Origin: Mesorhizobium loti
GTDB lineage: Bacteria; Pseudomonadota; Alphaproteobacteria; Rhizobiales; Rhizobiaceae
NCBI RefSeq assembly: GCF_003148495.1
Contig: NZ_QGGH01000001.1
Span: 1,322,347-1,386,346 of the forward strand
Direction of reading: 5' to 3'
DNA: 64,000 nucleotides
Both the position numbers and the translations under genes were made by a program. The notes under the pieces were generated by a model. It worked only from the letters and a program-made list of their open reading frames with translations, was not told where the DNA came from and ran no database searches. Positions 28,943 through 36,751 of this stretch are shown piece after piece; positions within the stretch are counted from its first letter, which is position 1; the number at the start of each line of letters is the position of its first letter.

Positions 28943-29614
28943 ATGTCAGACGATACGCTGCGGATCGACCGCTCTGCCAAGACGTTGCGGACGCTGGCGC
29001 TGGAACGCATGCGCGATGCGATCATGGGCTTCCACTTCCAGCCTGGTGAAAGGCTGGTCGAGCGGCCGCTTTGCGATCAGCTTGGCGTGAGCCGTTCCGT
29101 GGTGCGCGAGGTTCTGCGGCAATTGGAGGCGGAAGGCCTGGTGCAGATGATACCGGGCCATGGACCTGCCGTCGCCAAGCCGGATCTCGGCCGCACCGAT
29201 GAAATCTATGAACTGCGGGCGCTGCTGGAGGGGATCGCAGCGCGGACTTGCGCCTTGTCGGCCACCGACGCGCAGATCGCCTCGCTCGATGCGGCCTTGA
29301 CGAACCTGCTCGACGCCTGGGCATCAGGCGCGCCGGTCGAGGTGATGCGGGCGACGACCAAGTTCTACGAAACGCTGTTCGGGGCGGCTGACAAGCAGAT
29401 TGCCTGGGAAATCGTGACGGGGCTGAATGTGCGCATCAACCAATTGCGCTCGATGACCATCGCGTCGGAGAACCGCCGCGAGCCGGCGATCGCCGAAATG
29501 ACCGAAATCATGGATGCCATCCGGTCGCGCAAGCCGGACGAGGCGGAAGCAGCGGCCCGGCGGCACGTTGAATCCGCCTGGCAGATCGCACGCAACACGC
29601 TTCGCCTTGGCTGA
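28943..29614 (+). CDS. GntR family regulator (FadR subfamily, FCD domain)
   Basis: The protein has 223 residues. The winged helix covers about 15-75 (LERMRDAIMGFHFQPGERLVERPLCDQLGVSRSVVREVLR split over two helices). The FCD effector domain covers about 85-215 with the usual RALLEGIAA start and the metal or effector-binding Asp/His pattern. GGAG precedes the ATG at 28943. It probably represses the divergent catabolic operon and is released by a substrate or intermediate. Confidence 0.9.
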   Translation: MSDDTLRIDRSAKTLRTLALERMRDAIMGFHFQPGERLVERPLCDQLGVSRSVVREVLRQLEAEGLVQMIPGHGPAVAKPDLGRTDEIYELRALLEGIAARTCALSATDAQIASLDAALTNLLDAWASGAPVEVMRATTKFYETLFGAADKQIAWEIVTGLNVRINQLRSMTIASENRREPAIAEMTEIMDAIRSRKPDEAEAAARRHVESAWQIARNTLRLG

Positions 29615-29640
29615 CTGCGAACGCCGGCGCGGCTGGTGTA

Positions 29641-30384
29641 TCAGGCCTCACGCGCGAGACTGACCACCAGCTGATCGACACCGGGGTCGTCGAGGCTGAC
29701 GACATGCGCCATCTGCATCGCCCGTCTCATGCTGATCCTGGTGACGTCCTGGCGCATGATGACAGACACGCAGGCTGGCCCCGATCCGGTCAGGACCAAG
29801 GCGCTGCCGACCAGAACCGGCTCCGAGATGGGGGCCCACTGCACGGTCATGATCGAAGGTTCGGCGGTCTGGCGGCGGTTGATGCCGCTGAAATAGATCC
29901 AGTTCAGGCGCGAGATCGCCACGCCGTAATGGTTGCCGGGCACTCTCGCGCCGCCCTGACCATCGCCCGGGGCCCACCGCGTCACCCGCCTGAAGGTGAC
30001 CAGCTCGGCCTCGCGCCGCACGAAGGTGACCGAGCGCATCAGAAGGTCGGGGTGGCCGGGGACCGAAAAATAGGTGAAATAAGTGCCGCCGGCGATGGCG
30101 GGCGAGGGGGGACGCACCATGTTCTCATACAGTGTCTGGCGCAGCGATGCGTGGCCGTCGTCAGCCCCTGCTCCGGCTGCGGGCTCGCGATACAGCTCAT
30201 TCTCGTCGATCTTGAAGTAATCGCAGATCAGCCTGGCGGTGGCCTTGTTGGGAATGGCCTTGCCTTGCAGGTAGCGTTCGAACTGGGTGCGGTTGACGCC
30301 AAGCTCGCGGCACACCGCGCTCACCGAAGCGTGGCGCTGGATCAGCCGCCTGAGGTTGGCGGCGAGATTCTCGCGAATTGGCAC
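29641..30384 (-). CDS. XRE family regulator with C-terminal sensor-like domain
   Basis: The protein has 247 residues. The N-terminal helix-turn-helix is clear (ASVSAVCRELGVNRTQFERYL, then GKAIPNKATARLICDYF). The remaining 170 residues (GGTYFTYFSVPGHPDLLMRS, LNWIYFSGINRR) have a strand-rich pattern without a recognised family. The gene is convergent with the GntR gene. The target genes are not evident. Confidence 0.85.
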   Translation of the reverse strand: MPIRENLAANLRRLIQRHASVSAVCRELGVNRTQFERYLQGKAIPNKATARLICDYFKIDENELYREPAAGAGADDGHASLRQTLYENMVRPPSPAIAGGTYFTYFSVPGHPDLLMRSVTFVRREAELVTFRRVTRWAPGDGQGGARVPGNHYGVAISRLNWIYFSGINRRQTAEPSIMTVQWAPISEPVLVGSALVLTGSGPACVSVIMRQDVTRISMRRAMQMAHVVSLDDPGVDQLVVSLAREA

Positions 30385-30606
30385 GACATCTTCCCCGCGA
30401 CAGACGTACGAACCATTTATTCAAGCGATAGCTTATATAGGGCAATCTCTCACACGGCGAAGATGGCGCAAAGAGGGACCTTTGGCCAATGCCGGAGCCG
30501 GCGGCGCGAAGACTGTACGTTTTTGACAGTTTGGCTATGCAAGTCTTGCAAATGGGCGTATTTTGATAGCAAGAGCGACCTCAGATCGGCCTCTCGACAT
30601 CCTGTG

Positions 30607-30876
30607 ATGGAGGGCGGTTTGGATCATACCGACCTGGTCGAGCTTCTGGACTACACTCAAGCGCAATTGAGCAAGATACGCCAGGCGGTCGCGGCGAGCG
30701 ACCATGCCGGTGCCATGTTTGCCATCGATTGCCTTGTCGGCGCGGCGGCCGAACAGACGAAATGCAAGCTCGCAAGCCTGGAGCATGCCGGGCTGCCGAT
30801 TGGCCGGGATGCATTTGAAGGCGGTGCGCCACCGCCCGGCAAAGCGTCGGGCAAGCCAGGCGGCAGCCGCTCCTGA
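30607..30876 (+). CDS. small hypothetical protein
   Basis: The protein has about 89 residues starting MEGGLDHTDLVELLDYTQAQ. The first 55 residues look like a helical pair (LSKIRQAVAASDHAGAMFAIDCLVGAA), followed by a Gly/Pro/Lys-rich tail. No strong ribosome site is seen. Its stop directly abuts the stop of the convergent Crp/Fnr gene (TGATCA). No family recognised. Confidence 0.55.
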   Translation: MEGGLDHTDLVELLDYTQAQLSKIRQAVAASDHAGAMFAIDCLVGAAAEQTKCKLASLEHAGLPIGRDAFEGGAPPPGKASGKPGGSRS

Positions 30877-31617
30877 TCAGGCCGCGCTGATCTCGCCGAT
30901 CAGCCTGACATATTCGGCCTCGGGTTCGCCGTAACTGCCATTGGCGAGCTCAATCAGCCCGGCGCGGTCGCGAATGACGATCTCGCCCCGGCGTGCCCGG
31001 ATCAGTGCACGGCCTTCGAGCAGCTGGAGGGCGACGGTGACGCCCGGCCGCCTGACACCAAGCATGATGGCCAGGAATTCGTGGGTGATGGCGAGATGTT
31101 CGCCCGGCACCCGGTCGTCGCACATGAGCAGCCAGCGCGCCAGCCGCTCCTCGAGCTTCAGCCGCGCGTTGACGAGCGCGGTGCAGCCGGCCTGGGTCTG
31201 CAGCGCATTGACGAAGCGCAGCAGGAACATGCGCAAGGTCGCGCTTGCCGCCAGTGCCGCATTGAAAGCGCCGGCTTCGATGCGGATCGCATCGCCCTCG
31301 AGTTGGACATAGCAGGCGTGCGGCGCGCGGTCGTCGCCCATCACCAGGGAAGAGCCGGTCATGCCTTCGAAGCCGATGAAGCCCACTTCCGCCTCGTGGC
31401 CGCTCGCCGTGCTGGCGACCACCGAACCGATGCCCTGTTCGATGAAGTAGACGGCCTCTATCGGGATGCCGGGGGTCGCCAGCATCATGCGCAACGGCAA
31501 TTCGCAGCGCCGCATATGCGGCTCAAGCAAGGCCAGATCATCCGCGGGCATGCGCCGCAGCAATTGATTTCGATATTGGTGATCTTTGTCGGGAGATTTC
31601 TTGCCGGAATCAGTCAT
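30877..31617 (-). CDS. Crp/Fnr family regulator, paralogue 1
   Basis: The protein has 246 residues. The cyclic-nucleotide-binding-like domain covers about 20-140 (EAVYFIEQGIGSVVASTASG). The C-terminal HTH_Crp covers about 155-225 (LAITHEFLAIMLGVRRPGVTVALQLLE). There is no N-terminal cysteine cluster of the Fnr type. The phrase SLVMGDDRAPHACYVQLEGDA is shared with paralogue 2 at 36751, and overall they look about 70 percent identical. The start at 31617 is an ATG; an earlier TTG is possible. Confidence 0.9.
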   Translation of the reverse strand: MTDSGKKSPDKDHQYRNQLLRRMPADDLALLEPHMRRCELPLRMMLATPGIPIEAVYFIEQGIGSVVASTASGHEAEVGFIGFEGMTGSSLVMGDDRAPHACYVQLEGDAIRIEAGAFNAALAASATLRMFLLRFVNALQTQAGCTALVNARLKLEERLARWLLMCDDRVPGEHLAITHEFLAIMLGVRRPGVTVALQLLEGRALIRARRGEIVIRDRAGLIELANGSYGEPEAEYVRLIGEISAA

Positions 31618-31734
31618 GGCGCGGCCCAATGCAGGGCAAGAGCCATCCGATCTCCCAGCCGTCCGCGCCCGTATCGACGTGCCGACGATCGCCTACACAT
31701 AGGGTCTTTGAACGAACAAACCTAGGAATACGAT

Positions 31735-31878
31735 ATGAAATGCGATGCACAGCGTCCCCCACTGCCGTTCGCATACGAAAAGATCGACTTCAACGTTAGT
31801 GTCGGAAACGTACCAAGCCCTTCTTGGTACAAAACCGACATTTTGCTGAGAGACGCCGGATCGGGTGATGGTCGATAA
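31735..31878 (+). CDS. possible small ORF overlapping a dyad
   Basis: An open frame of 47 codons beginning MKCDAQRPPLPFAYEKIDFN after an AGGAATACG site. It contains a WYKTD segment; a WYRTD segment appears in a frame at about 35930-35947, where a DNA motif is repeated. The peptide has no recognised family. It may be only an accidental frame across the regulatory dyad at 31800-31840. Confidence 0.25.
   Translation: MKCDAQRPPLPFAYEKIDFNVSVGNVPSPSWYKTDILLRDAGSGDGR
31800..31840. promoter_or_regulatory. nested inverted repeat with TGTCGG-N4-GTACCAAG half-sites
   Basis: Two half-sites in inverted orientation: TGTCGGAAACGTACCAAG on the plus strand and TGTCGGTTTTGTACCAAG on the minus strand, separated by CCCTT. 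The inner stem GTACCAAG/CTTGGTAC is perfect. Related half-sites occur at 35932-35948, 36838-36856, 37358-37376 and 37398-37415. It lies between the divergent Crp/Fnr gene and a small operon. Confidence 0.5.
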
Positions 31879-32068
31879 AATCCGCCGGCTAACGATCAGG
31901 CGCCATGTCGCGCCTGCCCTGCGAACGGCTTGAAAGCATGCCGAATTTCAGTGGGAGAATTGTACGGTTTTTACGGTGATGACGCTGATATTGACTCTCG
32001 CTGCGCGCGATTTCATTTTTGATCGACAGCGTCAGGCAAATGGGTCGCTGCTCCGAAAGGGGCTTCTC

Positions 32069-32284
32069 ATGTCGAGCCTTAACAAGCGCAATCCCGGCTT
32101 CCATCCTTCCGATCTGCAACTGTGCCAACGCGTCTTTGATCGGGTCTGCTCCGAACGCAAACTTGACCCGAAGTCGAGCGAGCCGGACGTGCAGCGGCTC
32201 GCAGCCACGGTGTTCTCGCTTTTCGAGAATGGCTACAGCAATGAAGCCGAATTGCTCGACAGTTTCAGGCGGCCGCGGCAATGA
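32069..32284 (+). CDS. small protein, first gene of a micro-operon
   Basis: The protein has 71 residues starting MSSLNKRNPGFHPSDLQLCQ, with an AAGGGG site upstream. It is predicted to be a helical bundle (LCQRVFDRVCSERK, then EPDVQRLAATVFSLFENGY). Its stop overlaps the next start (ATGA). Small proteins of this type are common in mesorhizobia; function unknown. Confidence 0.72.
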   Translation: MSSLNKRNPGFHPSDLQLCQRVFDRVCSERKLDPKSSEPDVQRLAATVFSLFENGYSNEAELLDSFRRPRQ

Positions 32285-32484
32285 CCAAGGTCAGGGTCAC
32301 GTCCTCGACACCGGGGACTGAAAACGAGCCTTACGACACGGCGGTCTTTGCCAGGAAACATGGCATGTCGGAGAAGGCTGCGGAGGTCGTGCTGTTCGCA
32401 AACGGACCGTCCAGAACGGCTTGTGACGCTGCCGCACGCTCCTTTATGGAAGCGGTCGCCCGCAGATCGAAAAAGCAGCCATGA
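32281..32484 (+). CDS. small protein, second gene of a micro-operon
   Basis: The protein has 67 residues. The central part (YDTAVFARKHGMSEKAAEVV) has a DUF3606-like flavour (a short helix-turn-helix-type pattern), but the match is weak. It overlaps the genes on both sides by four bases (ATGA), so the three are coupled. Confidence 0.68.
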   Translation: MTKVRVTSSTPGTENEPYDTAVFARKHGMSEKAAEVVLFANGPSRTACDAAARSFMEAVARRSKKQP

Positions 32485-32627
32485 ACGCTGTCGATGCGCC
32501 TCGGCAGACAGGCGTTTCCATCCAGCCTATCGATGGCCAATGGGCCGTTCGGATCGTCGAGAACGGCGAAACCATACAGCGCCTGTTCGAGGAAGAGCAG
32601 TTCGCCCGGAACTTTGCGGCTGGTTAG
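32481..32627 (+). CDS. 48-residue protein, third gene of a micro-operon
   Basis: The gene encodes MNAVDAPRQTGVSIQPIDGQ followed by WAVRIVENGETIQRLFEEEQ and FARNFAAG. A strand-turn-strand (GQWAVRIVENGETIQRLF) and a closing helix with FA-NFA suggest a folded mini-domain. The ATGA overlap with the upstream gene supports it as a real gene. It is too short for most gene finders. Confidence 0.65.
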   Translation: MNAVDAPRQTGVSIQPIDGQWAVRIVENGETIQRLFEEEQFARNFAAG

Positions 32628-32671
32628 CGGCTCCGCCTGTGGCTGCTGCCAATGAATGCCGATGATGCCGA

Positions 32672-32717
32672 GATCATTGGGTGCCAATGATCCCGGCATC
32701 ATTGGCACCCAATGATC
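32672..32717. repeat. perfect 20-bp inverted repeat
   Basis: Arms GATCATTGGGTGCCAATGAT and its exact complement around a 6-bp CCCGGC loop. Each arm is itself almost palindromic (GATCATTGG-GTG-CCAATGATC). It follows the micro-operon by 44 nt but has no T-tract, so it is more likely a binding site, a processing hairpin or a repeat remnant than a simple terminator. Confidence 0.8.
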
Positions 32718-32727
32718 CGAAGGTCGG

Positions 32728-32857
32728 CTAGAGCAATTCCAGGAAAAGTGTGAAACGGTTTTCCCGGGAAAAGCGCATAGCGCTTTCCCTTGAGAATTGC
32801 GTCGAAACAAAGAGTTAGAGCGGTTCGCCGTTTCCGTGAAACGGTGAATTGCTCTAG
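32728..32857. repeat. RIME-like repeat with 12-bp terminal inverted repeats
   Basis: A 130-bp element with perfect ends CTAGAGCAATTC and GAATTGCTCTAG and internal hairpins around CGGTTTTCCC and CCGTTTCCGTGAAACGG. Its last bases provide the TAG stop of the iron-permease-like gene at 32854. Part of this element is repeated inside the acyltransferase gene at 17623-17655. Confidence 0.82.
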
Positions 32858-33195
32858 GCCTCGGGCGCGGTTCGCGCTGCCTCTTCCTCGAGTTTGCCGA
32901 GCTTCGCCCTGATGTCTTTCGGGTCGGCATGCTCCAGCCCGACGACATCGTTTCTGGTGTCGTTGAGGGCGACGATGATCTCGTCGAGCTTGGCATGGAT
33001 CGCGGCGGTGTCGCGGTAGCCCTGGATCAGCACGACACCGGTGATGACGATGGCCGCGACCGACAGCGCGTAGGTGACGGCATTCGTCAGGCCGAACGGT
33101 ACCAGGGCGGTGCACACCACCATGGCAATGATCATGACGTAGAAGCCCGGCGGGCGAGACAGAAAATCAGCGGCTGCGAAAAGGAACTTGTTCAT
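32854..33195 (-). CDS. low-affinity iron permease family protein
   Basis: The protein has 113 residues with two membrane helices (FYVMIIAMVVCTALVPFGL and AVTYALSVAAIVITGVVLIQ) followed by a soluble helical tail (DTAAIHAKLDEIIVALNDTRNDVVGLEH). The IQ-x-x-x-DTAA-x-x-KLDE motif is characteristic of the PF04120 family, which is related to yeast Fet4, although transport has not been shown for most bacterial members. Its stop codon lies in the end of a RIME-like repeat. Confidence 0.85.
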   Translation of the reverse strand: MNKFLFAAADFLSRPPGFYVMIIAMVVCTALVPFGLTNAVTYALSVAAIVITGVVLIQGYRDTAAIHAKLDEIIVALNDTRNDVVGLEHADPKDIRAKLGKLEEEAARTAPEA

Positions 33196-33314
33196 GGTGC
33201 CGACCAACCTTGCAAAATGCTCACAGGCGCTCATGACGTCAGCAAGTTCGCAAAAGGAATTTCGTTCCAGGAACCTAGGTGGCCTCCCGAAGTTTGGCTG
33301 ACAGGAGGCCAGCA

Positions 33315-33527
33315 ATGCCGCGTTACCAGATTGACGAAATGGACGCAGAGTCACTGTCTGCTTCGCACGTTGCCAGTGGGGCTACGGCACTTGAGGCGCT
33401 GCAGAAAATCACGGGCAAGGCCATGTCGCCGCGCGCCTTGCAAACCCACTGGTTCCGGGTGGTCGACGAAAGCGAGGGCAGCGTATTCCAATACAGCGTC
33501 GACCCGGAGCTCACGTCACGGCTCTAG
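33315..33527 (+). CDS. small hypothetical protein
   Basis: The protein has 70 residues starting MPRYQIDEMDAESLSASHVA, after a strong AGGAGG site. The sequence ALEALQKITGKAMSPRAL then HWFRVVDESEGSVFQYSV reads as a helix followed by a beta hairpin. It has the look of a small rhizobial stress or accessory protein. A GGAAC at 33271 lies about 45 nt upstream, but the -10 half of a general-stress (EcfG) promoter is not convincing. Confidence 0.72.
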   Translation: MPRYQIDEMDAESLSASHVASGATALEALQKITGKAMSPRALQTHWFRVVDESEGSVFQYSVDPELTSRL

Positions 33528-33695
33528 TTCTGGGTGTCACTTTCCGCCGGCTTGCTGGGGCGGGCGCTGCCAGATTTCACGATCGGCAAATCTTTGCCAG
33601 GCGATTGAAGTTTTGACAGGCCTCGTAAATGACCGACGCGGCTGCCGGTGAAAAGCATTGATCAGGCGGCTACTTTTCAAGGCATATGTCAGGCT

Positions 33696-33887
33696 TCAAA
33701 TTCCCGACCCGCTGTATCTGGCGGCTTCCTTCCACAATGCGAGCGCAACGGCAGGTGTCCGTCCCTTCACCTCATATTTGCGATCCCGGTAACTTCCCGC
33801 TGCAATCCATACGGTCTTTGAGCGTCGGTAAATCATAATGCCTCGTGCGCTCGCCCAATTGCACAGTTTTTCATCATTCCTATACAT
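33696..33887 (-). CDS. small hypothetical protein
   Basis: The protein has 63 residues, basic and aromatic (GIMIYRRSKTVWIAAGSYRD). GGGAG and AGAGG lie before the ATG. A C-terminal helix (TPAVALALWKEAARY) resembles the end of short phage-like or accessory proteins. No family recognised. Confidence 0.6.
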   Translation of the reverse strand: MYRNDEKLCNWASARGIMIYRRSKTVWIAAGSYRDRKYEVKGRTPAVALALWKEAARYSGSGI

Positions 33888-34057
33888 CGCCTCTGCTCCC
33901 GTTACCCCATCGAGTTCTTCGATGCATCAAACGTGCCACAATTACGTGTAGCTAATGTTACATTTGCCTTGGTTGTGCTGCTACTAGCGGCGGCGCATAG
34001 TTTGGATCGTGCGCAAATAGGCGCGAGATGCTTGTCGGATGCGGTGCGTTGGGAGCG

Positions 34058-34273
34058 TCACTCCAACTCGATAGTCTTGCGTGTCGCTTTTCGGGCGCCA
34101 GGCTTGCGCTTTGTCATGGCGGTCCCTGTCGAGATTGGCGCCTCTGAGGAAAGCCGCAGTTCTCGCAGCCGGGCCGTCTTTGCCTCACGCGCCTGACGTT
34201 CGATGGCGATGATGGATTGAGCCTCGCGGGTGGCACGTTCAATCCGGTCTTTGTCCTGAGGCAGTCTGGTCAA
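34058..34273 (-). CDS. small basic coiled protein
   Basis: The protein has 71 residues from a TTG start preceded by AGGAGA. It is one long charged helix (KDRIERATREAQSIIAIERQ, AREAKTARLRELRL) and a basic Lys/Arg tail (KRKPGARKATRK), a pattern seen in many short rhizobial proteins of unknown function, possibly nucleic-acid binding. Confidence 0.62.
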   Translation of the reverse strand: MTRLPQDKDRIERATREAQSIIAIERQAREAKTARLRELRLSSEAPISTGTAMTKRKPGARKATRKTIELE

Positions 34274-34437
34274 GGAAGTCTCTCCTGTCTTTCGATGGCA
34301 CCCAAAATGCTGGCCGGGAGAAAACGTTCCGACCCGCAGCGCCTGGGTACGAAAAAAACATCATCCCGCTCCGATCTCATTTGTTGTTGAGCGCGTGCGC
34401 AAAGCCGCTATGTGCGAGGGGTCACCGGCCACGAAAC

Positions 34438-34490
34438 GGGCGCTGGTGCTTGAAAGTGTGATGTATTCCCGCCCCGCCGGGAGACATCGG
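34438..34490 (+). promoter_or_regulatory. SD-masking leader element, copy 4 (plus strand)
   Basis: GGGCGCTGGTGCTTGAAAG at 34438-34456, then a hairpin TCCCG-CCCCGC-CGGGA (34467-34482) whose 3' arm contains GGGAG, then ATG at 34491. The same order of box, hairpin with the Shine-Dalgarno sequence in its arm, and start codon occurs at three minus-strand genes nearby. A GTC-CCGGCC stretch upstream also matches. This copy precedes a broken gene. Confidence 0.6.
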
Positions 34491-34632
34491 ATGGAAGACG
34501 ACCAAGGCCCCAGCGGCGTGATATCCGCTGCCTGAAGCGAAATGGGCGGAACATGCCACGGCGATGACGCGCGAACTCACGGGCAATCTCGACGTCGGCG
34601 CCGGCGTCATCGAATGGATCATCCGCAAGTGA
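34491..34632 (+). pseudogene. frameshifted remnant of a small gene
   Basis: From the ATG the frame gives only MEDDQGPSGVISAA and then a stop. The +1 frame continues from the same place with EAKWAEHATAMTRELTGNLD and then VGAGVIEWIIRK, ending at 34632. The presence of the conserved leader element before the ATG and coding-like sequence in a shifted frame suggests a small gene of about 46 codons broken by a one-base change. Family unknown. Confidence 0.5.
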
Positions 34633-34985
34633 GGCCGCCAGTCCCCATCGACCTAGTGCACGCCGCAGACCTAGTGCACGCCGCAGACCTGGTTCACGAC
34701 AAAGCCGAGGGTCACCTGGCGATGGTGACGCTGGGTCTGTACGCCACCCTCAAGGGCCTCGCGGCTCCTGTCGAATTGCTGGCCGAGGCTTTAACGCTCA
34801 AAGCCCCTATGGATGCTTTCTCTGGAGGGTGTGGCGACGAATTAGCGGAGGGATCCGCTACATTTGCTTGAGGGAAGCGCGATGCTCCGTCGCCACGCGA
34901 ACCAACTGTCTCGGCAGAGGATGGTTCCGCGATTGCTCGCTTGTCTCCACCGGGCGACGGAGGGATTCGTTCCGCCCCCGGGTAT
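34633..34985. other. gene-poor stretch with a short tandem repeat and a duplicated block
   Basis: An 18-bp unit (GACCTAGTGCACGCCGCA) occurs twice, with a third diverged copy, at about 34659-34705. The block at about 34820-34930 matches 36894-37006 (inside the 3' end of the hypothetical gene at 36878) at most positions, including CTTGAGGGAAGCGCGATGCT. On the minus strand it could encode an ASRFPQAN-type tail like that gene. No convincing intact gene here. Confidence 0.6.
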
Positions 34986-35459
34986 TCAATACCGGGGCCG
35001 TTTATCGGAGACCACGACAAGCCTCCCCCCAACATTTTGGCATCGTTTGCACACCAGCTTCGATGCCAACCGCTTTTCGGTGATGAAATCATAGTGGGTG
35101 CCGTAGATCTCGATCAGGCCATCGAGATCCAGCGAACGCAAATGACCGCAGCGCGCATTGCCGCAATATGCACTGAGGCCCATGCCTTGTTCACGAAGCT
35201 CACCGAGCCTGGTGGGCAGCGCGACTGGAATCAGGATATCTTCGGACATTGCGGGGTTCGCCACCACCACGAGAATGGGTTTTCGAAACTCGGCCCGGTC
35301 AATGTCGCCGATCGCGTGGACTGCCTTTTGTTCTGCGACACCTATAAGGGAATCGATCTCTTCCATTGCTTCGATATGGCCGCGAACAGACAAAGCCCTT
35401 CGCAGCACATGCAACGCATCTCTCGTTTCGCAAAGTGTCGTCCGCAAGGTGAGAGGCAT
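34986..35459 (-). CDS. hypothetical protein with zinc-ribbon-like C-terminus
   Basis: The protein has about 157 residues from the ATG at 35459; a GTG at 35471 that overlaps the upstream stop (GTGA) is also possible. The N-terminal half is helical (TLRTTLCETRDALHVLRRAL, HIEAMEEIDSLIGVAEQ). The C-terminus has YCGNARCGHLRSLDLDGLIE, then LVCKRCQNVGGRLVV, a likely four-Cys zinc ribbon of a type common in rhizobial hypothetical proteins. It is the second gene after the DUF982 gene. Confidence 0.65.
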   Translation of the reverse strand: MPLTLRTTLCETRDALHVLRRALSVRGHIEAMEEIDSLIGVAEQKAVHAIGDIDRAEFRKPILVVVANPAMSEDILIPVALPTRLGELREQGMGLSAYCGNARCGHLRSLDLDGLIEIYGTHYDFITEKRLASKLVCKRCQNVGGRLVVVSDKRPRY

Positions 35460-35467
35460 TTTCGCGC

Positions 35468-35728
35468 TCACTTCTTCATGTAGCTGTCGGGGAGACAATC
35501 GGCTTCAACCGCTGCCGCAATGAAGGCTCGATGGACGTCCCTTGTGCTGCAACATCCCACTCTTTCCCCCACCAGGGCAGCAAGCGCAGCCAGAAACATT
35601 GGCCCATCGGATGGCCAGCCATCCGCCAAAGCGTCGGCCATTTGAGGAAGTGTGCAAAGGACGGAGATGGTGCCGTCACTTCTTTCGATGGGAATTCCGG
35701 AAAACATATTTGGCTGGTTGACTGTCAT
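35468..35728 (-). CDS. DUF982 family protein under an SD-masking leader
   Basis: The protein has 86 residues with the DUF982 pattern (VLCTLPQMADALADGWPSDG, then ALAALVGER and DVHRAFIAAAVEADCLP). The ATG at 35728 is preceded by GGGAG, which lies inside the 3' arm of a 7-bp hairpin (copy 1 of the leader element). Translation may therefore need the hairpin to open. The zinc-ribbon-like gene follows with an overlap if its GTG start is used. Confidence 0.8.
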   Translation of the reverse strand: MTVNQPNMFSGIPIERSDGTISVLCTLPQMADALADGWPSDGPMFLAALAALVGERVGCCSTRDVHRAFIAAAVEADCLPDSYMKK

Positions 35729-35783
35729 CGCATAGCTCCCGCTGGGGCGGGAGAACGGTAATCTCTCTCAAGCACCAGCGCCC
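35729..35783 (-). promoter_or_regulatory. SD-masking leader element, copy 1
   Basis: On the minus strand: GGGCGCTGGTGCTTGAGAG (35783-35765), then stem CTCCCGC / GCGGGAG with a CCCA loop (35753-35736), where GGGAG is the Shine-Dalgarno sequence of the DUF982 gene, then ATG at 35728. The stem is perfect over 7 bp. Confidence 0.65.
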
Positions 35784-35989
35784 GTGCCATAGCTGATGAC
35801 AGATTTACTTAACCACCTAAACAAGGTTACGTCTATTAACTATGACGCATTGGGCGAATAATATTCAATTATTCTCACTTTACGATTTACTTGCGGATAA
35901 CAGTGCGATTCCGACATTTCTCCATCGAGTATTGGTACAGAACCGACAATGTTGAGCCGACCGGAGGCAACAGGCGCCGTGCCCGGTCA

Positions 35990-36751
35990 TCAATCCCCCG
36001 AGCCGGTCTCTCCCAAAAGCCTGCTATATTCAGCTTCTGGCTCCCCATATCCACCATTGGCCAGCGCAATCAGTCCAGGGCGGTCCAGTATGATGACCTC
36101 ACCCCGGCGCGACCGGATCAGAGCAAGGCCTTCCAATTCTTGAAGGGCGATGGTGACGCCTGGCCGTCTGACGCCCAGCATCGTGGCGAGAAACTCGTGG
36201 GTAATGGAAAATCGTACTCCCACCACGCGGTCGTCGCACATCAGCAACCACCGGGCCAGACGGCTCGCCAACCGCAGCCGCGCGTTGACAAGCGCGGTAC
36301 ATCCGGTCTGGATCTGCAGAGAATTGACGAAGCGCAACAGGAACAAGCGCAAGGTGGGACTGGTCGTCAGAGCCGCATTGAAGCTGCCTGCGTCCATGCG
36401 CATCGCTTCGCCTTCGAGTTGCACGAAGCAGGCTTGCGGTGCGCGGTCGTCGCCCATCACCAGCGAATATCCGGCCATCCCTTCATTGCCGATGAAGCCG
36501 ATCTCGGCCTCGTGTCCACCGGGCGTGCGCGCGACGACCGACGCGATTCCGTGCTCGATGAAATAAACGGCTTCAATCGGCACGTCGGGCGTCACGAGGG
36601 GCATTCTCAGCGGCAGGGCTACCCGGTGCAAATCCGGTTCGAGCAGCGCAAGGTCCTCGGCGGTCATCCTTCGCAACAGTTCATTTCGGAACTGGTTGTC
36701 CAAAGCCAGTGCCTGGCCAGCGACAGTCGATTTTGGGATTTCGTAGTTCAA
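35990..36751 (-). CDS. Crp/Fnr family regulator, paralogue 2
   Basis: The protein has 253 residues from a TTG start. The effector-type beta domain (EAVYFIEHGIASVVARTPGG) and C-terminal HTH_Crp (FSITHEFLATMLGVRRPGVTIALQELE) match paralogue 1 at 30877 closely, including SLVMGDDRAPQACFVQLEGEA. The TTG is preceded by GGGAG, which sits in the 3' arm of a 7-bp GC-rich hairpin, so translation is probably controlled. A duplicate of its leader stands before the next gene upstream. Confidence 0.9.
   Translation of the reverse strand: MNYEIPKSTVAGQALALDNQFRNELLRRMTAEDLALLEPDLHRVALPLRMPLVTPDVPIEAVYFIEHGIASVVARTPGGHEAEIGFIGNEGMAGYSLVMGDDRAPQACFVQLEGEAMRMDAGSFNAALTTSPTLRLFLLRFVNSLQIQTGCTALVNARLRLASRLARWLLMCDDRVVGVRFSITHEFLATMLGVRRPGVTIALQELEGLALIRSRRGEVIILDRPGLIALANGGYGEPEAEYSRLLGETGSGD

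Noticed and set aside
32672..32717. Insertion sequence ends
   Set aside because: The inverted repeat arms are only 6 bp apart and no transposase or target duplication is present.
33266..33300. EcfG general stress promoter before the gene at 33315
   Set aside because: GGAAC is present, but the CGTT half at 16-17 bp is only GAAGTT, which is too weak.
34712..35092. Minus-strand gene over the duplicated block
   Set aside because: The frame has low-complexity, basic and Pro-rich sequence and its only similarity is to the repeat-derived tail of another gene.
36099..36302. Small gene inside the second Crp/Fnr gene
   Set aside because: It is an alternative frame of a gene with clear family motifs.
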